Shown one piece after another: positions 48,687 to 60,200 of a stretch of DNA of 64,000 nt. Source of the DNA: Siderastrea siderea (lineage: Eukaryota > Cnidaria > Anthozoa > Scleractinia > Rhizangiidae); contig OZ034972.1 of the NCBI GenBank assembly GCA_964030785.1, positions 12,143,819-12,207,818 on the forward strand, written 5' to 3'. Numbering within the stretch: the first letter of the stretch is position 1; the number at the start of each line of letters is the position of its first letter. The position numbers were made by a program, and so were the translations under genes. The notes beneath the pieces were generated by a model. It did no database searches. It saw only the letters and a list, made by a program, of their open reading frames with translations, and was not told the origin of the DNA.

Positions 48687-49724
48687 CCTAGATATTTTAC
48701 GAAACGGTTGTAAAGTTAATCTAAGATCGAAAGGTATATAAAAGCAGCAAATTCGTAAGAATCTGCAAGAAAATAACATTAGGTCATGTCAAATTCCTTG
48801 GCAGTGGGATTGTTGAGTTTGAAGCAATGAAATTGCTGAACTATCCATTTCAGGGTTTCAGTCCAAAGCTCTAGCTCCAAGAGCGAGTTTTATAATTCTC
48901 CATTTCTGGGAAATTGAAATTATACAATTCTTAATTTTCTATAAGCAACTTTCCTGTAGGATGAAGCACAGTTATGCTTTCCGAAAATTCTCTGGTCAAA
49001 TGACTTTGGCTTGCTATAGCGTAAGGGCCAGTTTGTACTCGTAAATCTCCAGAACAGAGCTGCCCATTGTCGAAATACAACATCTAGTTACGTTTAACGC
49101 GTTGAAAGTTATCTGGTTTAATTCATTTCAGACTAAGAAAAGCAAAGAAGAAATATAGGAGGAAACGAACGCCGAGCATAATCAATTTAAAAGTCAGCTG
49201 AATAGCACAAGCACATCGCTCCAACACCTGTAGAAGCTTGCACCACCAAATGTGCTTGAGAAAAATCCAGCCCTTAAGCTTAATAAATACACACATAAGA
49301 AGCACATAAAACAGTTTCTTCAGTATAAATGCTGAGAAAAAGCTTAAGCCTTTGATCATGCAAGACTACCAGGAACTGTCAATGAGAAAATCATATGCTT
49401 ACATTGTATGACCAACGGGTCCAGGTCGTATATATCATCCGGCTTGTTCGATCGCCCAAGAATTAGGGTCTTAAACAGAACACAAGAACTATGATGAGAG
49501 CTCAAGCTTTGTCATGGAGGCCAGTCGAACCATAACGGAGGACTCCTCGCATTTACGACGTAAACAAATAAACGAGTCGTGAAATAAACGGCGTGATAGT
49601 GACTGATATTTTGGTTTTGGCGCGAGCCTCTCATCGGTTCAACGCGCGAACAAATGGTGGAATCAAGTCACGTGTCTCACTTTTGTCTGATACACCCGAC
49701 CGCACAGAGCTCTGGGTGATTTCA
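48687..49724. other. Unassigned spacer
   Basis: No gene was recognised. The right end (49600-49720) is GC-richer and may be the promoter of the candidate at 49725. Confidence 0.4.
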
Positions 49725-50819
49725 ATGGCTGGCAAGGGGTAATATTACTTTTCTACTTCCTTTTTTTTTTCTTCTTTTCGTAGAAATGAATTATTGATAG
49801 CCTGTTTTGGGTCAACAAAGCAAATAACGTGCTCTGAATATTTTAACTCAGAATAGGAAATTAATTTTGTAAAGCTGCAATAACCTAGAGACAGGCTGGT
49901 AAGCATGTGTCGTGAATGGGTGAACGCAGTTTAAACATTTTATTGCTGTCACAAAGTTGATAAAATGTTACAGATTCAAACGATGTGTTGTACTATTTTT
50001 GCCTCCTTTAATAATAATAATAAAATAATAATAATATATACTGAAACAGGGTCAGTTTAAAAATGCAATTCATATTTCATGCAACAAAAATTGACACATA
50101 AAAAGCCTTGTCATTTTTTAAAATCAAACAACACTTAAACCTCTAAAGCTCCTAAAAGACAAAAATTAAAAAAGATTAAAAAAATAATAATAAAAATAAG
50201 GCTTCGAAAACCCAATACATCTATACAGCCAAGACAATGACCACTATCTAAGTGAATTATTGTAGCCAATTTATTGTTGCATGCAGAGTAATTAGTCAGC
50301 TATCTTTCATTGCCAAACGATGATTCACCCAGTTGAATAAAGACGGTAAGTCATGTTTGACCCCCAGTGACAGGTAATCAGTGGCAACAAGAGTTAAATG
50401 TATAAGTAAAAATAAATAAATGTTTTTCTTTAGTGTTCTGTTTACTGACTCTTATATGGAGCTGTGAATTGGCAAGGATGAGCTGGGTCTTTCTTCCAGT
50501 ACTGTAGTCTAAGAAAACAGATGATGTTTCATGCTCGCCACCACCAGTACAGTACTACCAGTACTTTGTTAGAGAAAATATAGCGGATATTTCACGGCGA
50601 CGCAAAGATATGAGTGTATATTTTTGAGTGGTAAAAACAATATTTTTTGAATGAGCACAGCAAGTGAGTAAAATATTCTTTTAAACCACGAGAATTTTCT
50701 TTTTATTATATAGGCAAGAGTATTTTTGCACAAACAACAGTGTAAAAGCAGGAAATGATGTCATTGATATCCTTACTAGTGAAGATATGGAAAAGATGCC
50801 ACTTGATTCCCCGATGTAG
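49725..50819 (+). CDS. Candidate two-exon gene for a 39-residue protein
   Basis: An ATG at 49725 opens five codons (MAGK plus a split Gly) ending at a GT donor after 49738. An acceptor ends at 50713, and the second exon (50714-50819) continues in the matching phase through a fully protein-like stretch (SVKAGNDVIDILTSEDMEKM) to TAG at 50817-50819. Two more acceptor-preceded, protein-like segments follow at 50989-51058 (VRNPDEICSLMLIYYLKHLS) and 51112-51204 (FWWNEGSGCNQDWTKHRVRQ then a stop). The gene may therefore be longer, with alternative 3' exons, and the TAG may belong to an acceptor. It runs tail to tail into TXNDC9. The family is not recognised. Confidence 0.35.
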
Positions 50820-51254
50820 TTTTGTATGAACTTTACAAGTGGTCTATTTTCCACCAAAACACTCTTGTCTATATAATAAACAAAACTCTCTTGAGAGCAA
50901 TTCACCAGGATATCAAACACCTAGTTAATTTTTTCATTATTTTTTTTTCAAAAAAGCTCTATGTGCCATTTTTCAACTTTCTTTTCAGTGTTAGAAATCC
51001 TGATGAAATATGTTCTCTCATGTTGATATATTACTTGAAACATCTGTCCAGACATTAAGGTTAGTCCAATCATAATTGGGATTTTGTCTAATTTATGGCT
51101 GTTATTTGCAGTTTTGGTGGAACGAAGGTTCTGGTTGCAACCAAGATTGGACTAAACACAGAGTTCGTCAATTTAAGGACTTCATTACTACTGACTTCTA
51201 TTAAGGTAAATATTTATCAAGAAAGGTTGGATTATAATTTACAGTTAAATTAGT

Positions 51255-51926
51255 CTAGTCATCATCATCTTCAGAGTCTTCATCATCGTCCATGTCTCTG
51301 CGACTTCTGATGGATTTCTTTAGTATCGTAGTGTTGCTTTTCCTGGCAGCCTGACCTGGCGGTATACTCAAATCTCCGCTGTAATTTATCACCCCAGCAC
51401 GTGCAATTCTCCATTCCATCATCTCTGTAGTGAACTCATCATGGCCGCCCAAATCATCGAATCCTATGATCCGATCCACGAATTTCCCATCTTTAACCAA
51501 GAGAATGGTGGGAAGGACACGAACATTTAACTTTTCAATAAGGAAATGGCATCGTTCGGCGTTGACCTTGAGAAACTTTGTCTCAATGTGCTTGGGAGCG
51601 AGGATAGCCAAGTGCTTGTCGACGATCTTGCACCGAAACGTGCTGTCACGGTAGAAGTGGCAGACAAGTCTTGGGCTATCCTTTGTTTCAGCAAAGAACT
51701 CTTTGTCACCGGGAACTTCGTTGTACTGGCCATGCCCCTTGTGAAGCCACTCCCGTTTTTGCTCCTCGTATTTTTTCAGTTGATTCAACCGTTTTTCGCG
51801 AAGCTCTTCCATTTCATCCGTTGTCATGCGATCGAGTTTCTCGAGTTCTGAATCAACTTGTTCCTCCACCACTTTTGCTGCTTGAAGAACGGTGTTCTGG
51901 ATCTGCTGCTCGATATTTCCTGCCAT
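51255..51926 (-). CDS. TXNDC9: TXNDC9, thioredoxin-domain protein 9 (phosducin-like)
   Basis: A 223-residue protein in a single coding exon (human 226). Family role: a cytosolic cofactor of the CCT/TRiC chaperonin that modulates actin and tubulin folding. An N-terminal coiled-coil region (about residues 15-65, with MTTDEMEELREKRLNQLKKY) leads into a thioredoxin-like fold (about 80-185) with the family blocks LVCHFYRDSTFRCKIVDKHL, NVRVLPTILLVKDGK and GFDDLGG.DEF. It has no CxxC redox pair, as is usual in this family. The C-terminal tail ends in a run of Asp and Glu. The start is the only Met that gives full family length. No intron interrupts the coding region. It is head to head with TRMT10A, 335 bp apart. 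Confidence 0.96.
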   Translation of the reverse strand: MAGNIEQQIQNTVLQAAKVVEEQVDSELEKLDRMTTDEMEELREKRLNQLKKYEEQKREWLHKGHGQYNEVPGDKEFFAETKDSPRLVCHFYRDSTFRCKIVDKHLAILAPKHIETKFLKVNAERCHFLIEKLNVRVLPTILLVKDGKFVDRIIGFDDLGGHDEFTTEMMEWRIARAGVINYSGDLSIPPGQAARKSNTTILKKSIRSRRDMDDDEDSEDDDD

Positions 51927-52261
51927 TTTACACGGTTAAATCTGTTTTGGGAATGTCTAGTAAAACCAAAGTTTGATTTCTGCTGTGGGTGCCAGTTTGA
52001 ACTTCGTTTCCAGGCGTCAAAATTTATTCAGAGATCTCCTGGGAACTACTACGCCTCCTATGAACCATGGGACATTTCAAGATGGCGGATGAAGTCGAAT
52101 TATTTTGACCGGTGAATTTTCGTTCTTCGTTTTTAATTTTCACGACGTTAATTATCAATTTCTATCGTCCCCTTTTGTTGTAAGAACCTGCGTGGTAAAT
52201 TGAGAGGCGTAAATATTGTTTTTTTTTTTGCCAACAAAGCGATTTTTCTCAGGGTAGATTC
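51927..52261. promoter_or_regulatory. Shared bidirectional promoter region, TXNDC9 / TRMT10A
   Basis: The 335 bp between two divergent starts must hold both promoters. No TATA box is placed well for either gene. A leader exon for TRMT10A is possible: ccggtgaatt (donor) at about 52110 and tttttctcag (acceptor) ending at 52252. A nine-codon upstream frame (ATG at 52082, TGA at 52106-52108) would lie in that leader. Confidence 0.6.
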
Positions 52262-53197
52262 ATGGAGAAAGACTCATCTGCAGACGAACATGATGAATCA
52301 ACGATGTCCAAGAAACAGAGAAAAAGACTTATGAAGCATCAGCTATTTCTTGAGCGAAGAAAGATCAAGAGACAGGAAAAGAGGCAGAGAAAGAAGGAGG
52401 AAAAGAGGAAATTACAGGAAGAAAGAGAAGATGGAGGAGAAACCAGTGCAAATGTAGCAGGTTCGTTTCCAAAGAAATTTAAATCAATGAATTCTGAAGA
52501 TGCTTCTTCCCTTTGCATTGCCATAGACTTAAGCTTTGATGATTTGATGAGCGATCGTGATCTACAGAAACTCTTGAAACAAGTACAGCGAGCGTATTCT
52601 GTCAACCGGCGAGCAGAGCATCCAGTTCAATTGTACCTAACAAGCTTTGGAGACAAAACGAAAGCCAAACTCCAGGAAATAAAGTGTAATTATCAACAAT
52701 GGGACATTCACATCAAGAATGAATCATATAGCGAACTATTCCCTAAAGAAGACGTAATCTATTTGACATCAGATTCTCCTAATGTCTTGAGCGAAATTGA
52801 CGAGTCGAAAGCTTACATAATCGGCGGACTTGTGGATCACAACCACCACAAAGGACTCTGCTATCAGCTGGCTGTCGAGCGGGGAATAACACATGCCCAG
52901 TTGCCCATCACGGAGTTTGTTAAACTGAACTCGAGGAAGGTACTTACGGTTAATCACGTCTTTGAGATTCTGTTGCGCTTTACTGAATCTAAGGACTGGA
53001 AGGAGGCGTTTTATAAAGTTCTTCCTGCTAGGAAAATTATTTCAGAAAGCAAAGGAGAGAAGGTAAAGAAAGGTGGTGCTGAGAACGGTGGAGATCTTGA
53101 GGAAGAAAGCGGGGAATCAGACGAAGTTAAAGAGCAAGAAGAAGGTGAAATTAAGGAGCAGATGAAAGAGGTAAAAGACGAACGCCACTGGTCTTAG
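52262..53197 (+). CDS. TRMT10A: TRMT10A, tRNA (guanine-9-N1)-methyltransferase
   Basis: A 311-residue protein in a single coding exon (human TRMT10A 339). It transfers methyl from S-adenosylmethionine to N1 of G9 in tRNA; family members act as SPOUT-fold monomers in the nucleus and cytosol. Residues 18-55 are a highly basic Lys/Arg/Glu helix for tRNA binding. The SPOUT domain spans about 85-265 and has the family blocks [52 protein letters not shown], the catalytic-Asp block [14 protein letters not shown], then LPITEF and [14 protein letters not shown]. An acidic tail (about 270-305) follows. TRMT10B is less likely because of length and best-matching blocks. The ATG at 52262 follows an acceptor-like tctcag, so the leader may be spliced. 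Confidence 0.94.
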   Translation: MEKDSSADEHDESTMSKKQRKRLMKHQLFLERRKIKRQEKRQRKKEEKRKLQEEREDGGETSANVAGSFPKKFKSMNSEDASSLCIAIDLSFDDLMSDRDLQKLLKQVQRAYSVNRRAEHPVQLYLTSFGDKTKAKLQEIKCNYQQWDIHIKNESYSELFPKEDVIYLTSDSPNVLSEIDESKAYIIGGLVDHNHHKGLCYQLAVERGITHAQLPITEFVKLNSRKVLTVNHVFEILLRFTESKDWKEAFYKVLPARKIISESKGEKVKKGGAENGGDLEEESGESDEVKEQEEGEIKEQMKEVKDERHWS

Positions 53198-53414
53198 TTT
53201 TGAAACAAAATTCAATCCGAATCTGAGATTTTCTTGAAAAATGTTAAAGAAAAGATTCCTCAAATTTCCAGTTTCACTTACTGTTGTAATTCACTGTTGG
53301 ACACTGCATTATAAACTACATGAAAACTGGAAACTCCATCTCACGCCATGTTTCAGCAGTGATTACTTATATTTTTCATTGATATGTGAATTTTTGTGTT
53401 GAATGGAGCAAGAT

Positions 53415-53420
53415 AATAAA
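53415..53420 (+). terminator. TRMT10A poly(A) signal
   Basis: AATAAA about 218 bp after the TRMT10A stop, followed by a T/G-rich stretch (ttctaaatttgtgctgtctg). Confidence 0.7.
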
Positions 53421-53461
53421 AGACGGTTCTAAATTTGTGCTGTCTGACAGTCCGGTATGTC

Positions 53462-53616
53462 CAGCCTATTACCCAGGCTTTCTCTTCTCGCTCACACCAT
53501 GAAATTCCGTGATGTCACCGAACGACATACCACGAGACCTCATTCGGTGACGTCACGACAAATTGCACTAGGTCGAGTCCAGTGAGCCGGAGAAGAACGC
53601 CTGGGTACTCGGCTGT
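53462..53616. mobile_element. CAGCC-family MITE copy 2 with target duplication
   Basis: The ends cagcctattacccaggc and gcctgggtactcggctg match the 1094-1224 element. GGTATGTC lies directly on both sides (53454-53461 and 53617-53624), an 8-bp duplication that points to the hAT group. It inserted just past the TRMT10A poly(A) site. Confidence 0.75.
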
Positions 53617-53751
53617 GGTATGTCTTGGCATATCCTTCACCCTTGCCTCTACACTGTAGGTGCCAGTTACCCAGGGGATGACCCCCACTGAGAATGAATA
53701 AATAATAATAAAGCAAATCAGCTATCTCATGCTTTTACGGTGGCCCACAAG

Positions 53752-54095
53752 TGCACTCCGAATTCCAAACGGCACTCCAAATTTGTAAACACACTCCCAA
53801 TTCTTAAACCTCACTCCCAATTCTAAAAACTCACTCCCAATTCCAAAAACTCACTCCGAATTCTAAAACTTTTCTCCGAATTCTAAAAACTCACTCCGAA
53901 TTCCAAAACGTCACTCCGAATTCTAAAAACTCACTCCAAGTTACAAAACTTCACTCCGAATTCTAAAAACTCACTCCGAATTCCAATAACTCACTCCGAA
54001 TTCCAAGAACTCACTCCGAATTCCAAAAACTCACTCCAAATTCTAAACACTCGCTCCAAGTTCTAAAACTTCACTCCACTAGAAATTCCAAAACC
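53752..54095. repeat. Minisatellite, unit about 20 bp
   Basis: Around 16 diverged units of the form actcactccgaattctaaaa, with cca/ccg and ttcc/ttct variants. Confidence 0.9.
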
Positions 54096-54162
54096 GCACT
54101 TCAAATAAAGTAAAACTTAAACTTCACTACGAAATTTCTAAACCCTCACAATCCGCTAGTAC

Positions 54163-54163
<1 letters not shown>

Positions 54164-54206
<43 letters not shown>
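54164..54206. repeat. (AC)n microsatellite
   Basis: About 21 uninterrupted ac/ca dinucleotides directly after the minisatellite. Confidence 0.95.
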
Positions 54207-54209
<3 letters not shown>

Positions 54210-57200
54210 CCACCCAAGGTGGTTTGTGGAGACCGGTTCTCAACCGACGTTACGTGGACCACCAGATATAAGTATGCTATTGCCCTATCCCTGCATCTAC
54301 TTATACAATGGACACCTATCCTTAAAGAATCTACCGTGATATCGGGGACATCGCCGTTCTAAAAATTTAGCCTCATACACACACTGGTTTACGAGGACCA
54401 AAAAAACCCAACCTAACTGGTGTGTTCCACACAGACATTGCAAGGACCAGCATGTCATACAATAATTCACTGATAGTAAGGCTCTTTTTCATCAAGCTGA
54501 CCTCAATATATGGGACATAAGTGGGCCTAAGCTAAGTTGTTCTTTTCGGGAAAATTGTTTACACACCTACGTTAGGAAGACCGGGTATTCAATTTGCTAT
54601 TTGCAGGGAATGTTTCTAATTATAATCGCTTTCTTGTTTTTCAAGCCTACGAGCAAACTTACATTTGGGACTCACATGCGCGCTCATTAGAAGGCAAAGC
54701 GTCAGGCGTATGGGCTTAAAAAGAGAGCCTTTTCTGCCTCCCACCCCTTACAATTCGAAAAATCAAATCTCTTTATGCGAGACGCTTTAAAGGCAAAGTT
54801 GAGTTTGTGATAACGGGATGAGCTGTTCAAGAAGCTGAAAACATATCCGATTGGGATATCCTGTTCAAGTTTTTCGATGTCCTTCAGATGGTTAAAATTC
54901 ATGTCGCGCAGGTTGTTCGCCGCCGCGTGTTTGATCAACACCTGCCTATCAATAGAGTATACGGTGGACTACATACGCAAACGTCATTTAATAAATCTTT
55001 ATTGCAAGTATGTTTTTTTTTTCAAACTGACGGCGTCAAATAGTACTTATAGTAAATGATCGTCATTTTAAAATAGTTTCATAAAGATAAAATGTCTAAA
55101 ATTCACCTTTTTTCAAACTGCGTTTTACTGCAAGTTGGCCTGTTTCTTACGAAAACTTCTTTAAGGCGTCGTGTGTCTGTCAACAAAATAATTCGGAAAC
55201 AGAGCAGAAAAACTAGAGAGCAGTGTTTTTTGTTGTTGTTGTTGTTCAGTGTAGTTCTTTTATTCACGCCAGTCCCTTTGGTTTCTTCACTTCGTCGGTC
55301 CATTTTTCGCGTAGTTTTCTCCACAACAGGCTAATTTCTTGCAGAGGTTAATTCTTCACTAGGCACAAATGTTGCAAAAATGGAAACACTGAAAGTGCCT
55401 AAAGGGAGCATCAACTTAAAATAAGCATCAATGGCAACTTAATACTTGAAGTGTTGCAATAAGTGATGCTTCCTCTCAAATTTACTAAAAATAGTAATAA
55501 AGTGCAAGAAAATAGATAACAATGACTATTATATAATAGAGTGGTGATATGGAACAAGCGAAATACATGTTGGGGGAAAATCTCTATTCAATCACACTCT
55601 CTTTGACAAAGGCGCACTTACACAACAAAATCTCATTTCTGGTGGCCACGACCAGAACAATCAAAACCTGAATGAATCCGGATGTTTTAGTAAGGAAAGC
55701 GGACTTCTGACTACAACACCTAGAATCCATTTCGCTTCTCTTTTCTTATTAGATGAATGATGCATAACTTTATTCATGTGTCAAAAGATCTAGCGTAAGG
55801 AAAATCATGCGCTAATTGGGGACACCCTTAGAAAATATTGGTGCGTTTTAGAAAGCAATACCCTAATTTGCATCAGAAAAGAACAAACTGAAGGATTCTG
55901 GTAGTTGTAATCAAGTGACGCTATCGTGCACATGTGCAATTTTGACTGGTTTCTGTGAACCGCAAAAAAGTTAACTGAATCCCCGTTTTGCAGTATCGAC
56001 CGTCTGAAAACATTTCAAGATATTTTTCACATTATATTTTCAAAGTTCAAGAACTCTCACATGTTAAATTGCGTTCCTCTTTTTAATCCTAGAAACCTGG
56101 ATCCAGGTTTGAGCTATATAATTTTGTCCGATTTCAGCTACTTGCATAACCGCACTGGTAAAGGTAGCTTTATTGTGGCTTCCTTTAGGGCCTATTTTAC
56201 AAGGAGATAGAGAAAACCCTAGTGCTTTGGTTTCACTAGCAGCCAAGATGGAACTTGTCCCGGGTGTACATGCAACTTTTGTAGGTAGCCGGATACCGGC
56301 CCTGCTACCCAGTACAACCCCAGTGTCACGCCTCAGTTCGGCTAGAAAGAAAATTCGCAACGGAAAATTATTTCAGCGCCAAAGCCGATTTTTGTCTAGC
56401 TGTCAGCCTATAGAAGTTTATATTGTTTCAATTACCACACCTGCAAACAATGTTAAAACAGGCTTTTAAGCAAATTTTTTCCAGACATTAGGCGACCAAA
56501 ATAGAAAACATCTGTCACCAGTCAACAAACGTTTAAACCAAACTGTTGTAGGAAAACGCTATTAGTACTTTGCATCGCGTAAAAAAACAAAGAACAAACG
56601 TGTTAGTAATCCTTTTGTTGGGGTAACCCGACCTCCTTGTAAACAGGTCCCTAATAATCTCTCCCCTGCCTTTAGGTAACCCTATACATTGTGAACATAT
56701 TACATGTACTTTCAAGGAAAATATTCAACCTGATTTGTTTTTGTTTCGAAAACGCTGTCATAGAATTTCTCTGGTTAGGAAGGCATACACGTGGCCTATA
56801 AGGGACATAAGGTCGTTAATTCAAAAGTTTAGGTCTAGATGTCAAGAAAACTGGAGTTCTGTTTCTGTAATATACACCCAATTGAAAAAACGTTGTCGGG
56901 TAAAAAGCATAAATCATTGACGATGCGACCCAATGGTGCTCTGGGACGCGTGAAAACGTGCCTCTATTCTAAGGCATTTGCACATTAGAATGACAAAGGA
57001 TGCCTTTTCTTTAAGTTATCTTGGAAAGAAAATATTTTGAATTTCAAGAAACGAAACCCAGTAACAAACTTGCTGCTGTCATCTTCTTAGATTTTCATTG
57101 TGTCGCACTGTCCAAGTCCATCGTTTATACTTTTCGTCGTGTTGCTACGGTAACACGGATGTCAATCAGACTATTGCTGGGTGCTATGATGTTACAAATT

Positions 57201-57234
57201 TAAAGAGAGCCGCCTTAAATAGATTGTTTTATAC
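54207..57234. other. Intergenic spacer between TRMT10A and the recombinase-like gene
   Basis: No gene or clear repeat was recognised in about 3 kb. It should contain the 3' untranslated region of the minus-strand gene that ends at 57235. Confidence 0.5.
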
Positions 57235-60200
57235 CTACGTTTGTTTTTGTTTTTCTAGCATTCTTTTTCTTTTAACAATTTCATTTTTTACGAAAAACTT
57301 CACTCCCGTCCACTTTCTGCCGCTCAGGACCCCGTTACTTTTCCTTATGCATTCTTCACAGGCGTCCTTGCCTGGATACACCTCTGAGCTTATAAATCTC
57401 CCGAGATGGCCTATTACTGCTCGCTTCTCTAGAGTTGTCCACGCTTTTCTCACCACCAAGCCTGAAAAGAGACACTGAACTATTACTATTTCCCGAAAAG
57501 AGTCAGGTTATTAATAGCCTCCTACCCAGACTCCACCCAAAGAATAGTTAAATTAACTTATTCAATGACTGACTGACTGACTGAAGGACTGACTGACTGA
57601 CTAACTGACTGACTGACTGATGGCAGGCTGGCATACTGACTGACTGACTGACTGACTGACTGACTGATGGCAGGCTGGCAGACTGACTGACTGGCTGACT
57701 GACTGACTGACTGATGGTAGGCTGGCAGACTGACTGACTAACTGACTGACTGACTGACTGACTGACTGACTGGCTGGCTGACTGGCTGGCTGGCTGGCTG
57801 GCTGACTGACTGACTTACTCACTCACTTAAAACATGTATTCAACTATTTTCCTGTAAGCTTTTATGCGCAAATTCAAACTTACTTTTGTTGCTTGGCGGT
57901 ACCGAGGTACTTGCTGCAGTTGTTTTCTCAACAGGGCCTGAAATCCACACAAAATCAAACACGATTAAATAAAGTGCACCAGATTTGTGCGCCAGATTCG
58001 TCCAAGCATCATTTTCCTAAAGTGAGAGGTTTCTGAATCCAGCTTATCTAGTAATCTCTCAGTAATGCACACACTTCATATTTGCTTTCTGCTTGATACT
58101 GTCATCCGTCAATACGGAAAACAGACACTTTTCTTTCCAAACAATAACACGCATAAGAACCCACTTAACATTAACGTGAATATGGACAGTTCCGCTAGGT
58201 ATTTCAGTTGAGTATCGATCACGGAATTCGTTTACCAAGATGAAATATACAATCTACAAGATTTCTTGAATTGCTTTGTTGTTAAACTTACTCTCCTTTC
58301 CATCCGGCAGTTTTTGTTTCGATTTGGTCTTAGCAGAGTTACGGCGTGAACCTGAAAAAAAAGGTAACGTTTCAGGCAAGAGGGAAGGGCCTTACTGTTA
58401 CTAAGACCTCTTTACTTCTATTACTAAAACTAAGTTCTTTAGTGCTATATCTTCCCTGCTAGCAGAGGCCCCTTTTCCTTTGTATTCGCTGAGCTGACGG
58501 ACGGGACGAAAAGGGACCTCTGCCATGGGTTGAAACTCCCTTTGATTCAACCGCCGTCCATGGTCGTGGACGGTGGCTTCCGAAACGCATGCTCCCTGTC
58601 TTGTTGGCTGACCGTGACTTGAGCCCAGTCTATCTCGCGCATTCCTTTACAGTTATTCCGCTGTCATTTAGTGAGCCCGCATAGTAACATGCCGTCCTGG
58701 AAAGAGGACTAAACTCGTGAAGAGTTACAACGTTTACTTTCTCTCGTTTTTGTTAACATGGACGAAGAAACACTCAACAAGTTAAGGAATGGAATTTAGA
58801 GCGAAGAAAACATCTGTCAAGGCGAAGGACAACCTTCCACCTCCAAAGATTTTTCGAGCTGCGGACTTTCTGCGAAATGCTCCAGCACTTCTACGAGTCT
58901 ACGGTAGAGTAAATTCCACATTTGATTGTAAATTTGTATCGAAATCGCTTTTTAATTGAGGGATTCTTCATATTCCTTACAGTTATCGTAAAAGTTTTGA
59001 AAAACATACACAGTTCGCATCACCAAATGCTCTTCAAAATAACTTACACATCGAGCGAAATCGCTTGCGCGTAGCTTCCCTCGAAGAAAGAATTGAACGC
59101 GTTTGGTCTTCAAAAACAAGTAAAGACGTGTTTTAATAAATGTATTATTTAGAAAAGCTTACTGTCTCTTCTTCTGTGTACCTTCATTCATAAAATTTCG
59201 AAAACTAGTAATCTGACCTAAACAGACACAAATGCTCTGTTGTGGTTTGATTTCACGCGCGAGACAACATGAGAAATCTCTTGCGGAAATTTTCAAAATT
59301 TTGACTTTGAGATTGTATAATTCTTAATTGACAACTGGTGTGTTTTATTTAAAAGTAAGACATTTGAACTATTCTAGATCAAGTGAGTGTTGTTTTTTCG
59401 AACCTATAAATTGTCCTTTCGTATTGCACATGGTTTGTTTATTACCAACTGCTAATTTACTGAAGCGATCATAAAACACGCAGCCTTCAATGGGTTAATT
59501 TCTTTTTGATTCCTGGAGTTGTGGTCATGTTAAAAGAGCTTCCTTGTCCAGATAACTTGAAATTAATACCGTAGATTAGACAACAACTATCTCTAGACGA
59601 ACTGTCTACTTTTTTTAGGGTTTTGGTGAACTCACCATTCACGACCTGAACAAAAGTGTGCAGGTGTTTTTTGGCGCGCTAATTTAGAAAGGTGGCAGTC
59701 GTCAGATGATCACGTGCTAAAAGCATCACGTGACGTTCCGGTCGCTAAGTAACCGTGGCGCATGCTCAACACAGTTCATTTCGACCCATGGCAGAGGTCC
59801 CTTTTCGTCCCGCCCGTTAGCTCAGCGAATACAAAGGAAAAGGGGCCTCTGCTAGCAGGGAATGCTATATCTAATGCTAAGACTTCTTTACTGCTTTCGT
59901 ACGAATATACTCATTCTGTTGTTCAACTTACTGTCCTTTCCCTCATCGGAACTTCGGCGTGAACCTGAAAAAATGGTAATTTAAAACACTAAGAGAGCTG
60001 TGCTAAATGCGTATAGGTCAATATTTTTGTCTCAGTATTGAATGGTTATGATTAGTGATTTATGATAACCTCAGTACCTAATAGTTGTTTAATAGTATAA
60101 GTGCTATTTGAATGCACTGTTATTAGTCAGCTTGCTGCCTGTGGTCTGTTTAGTGTATGGGTAACCAAGGTTTATTTTATTAACTTACTTCTCGGCAGGC

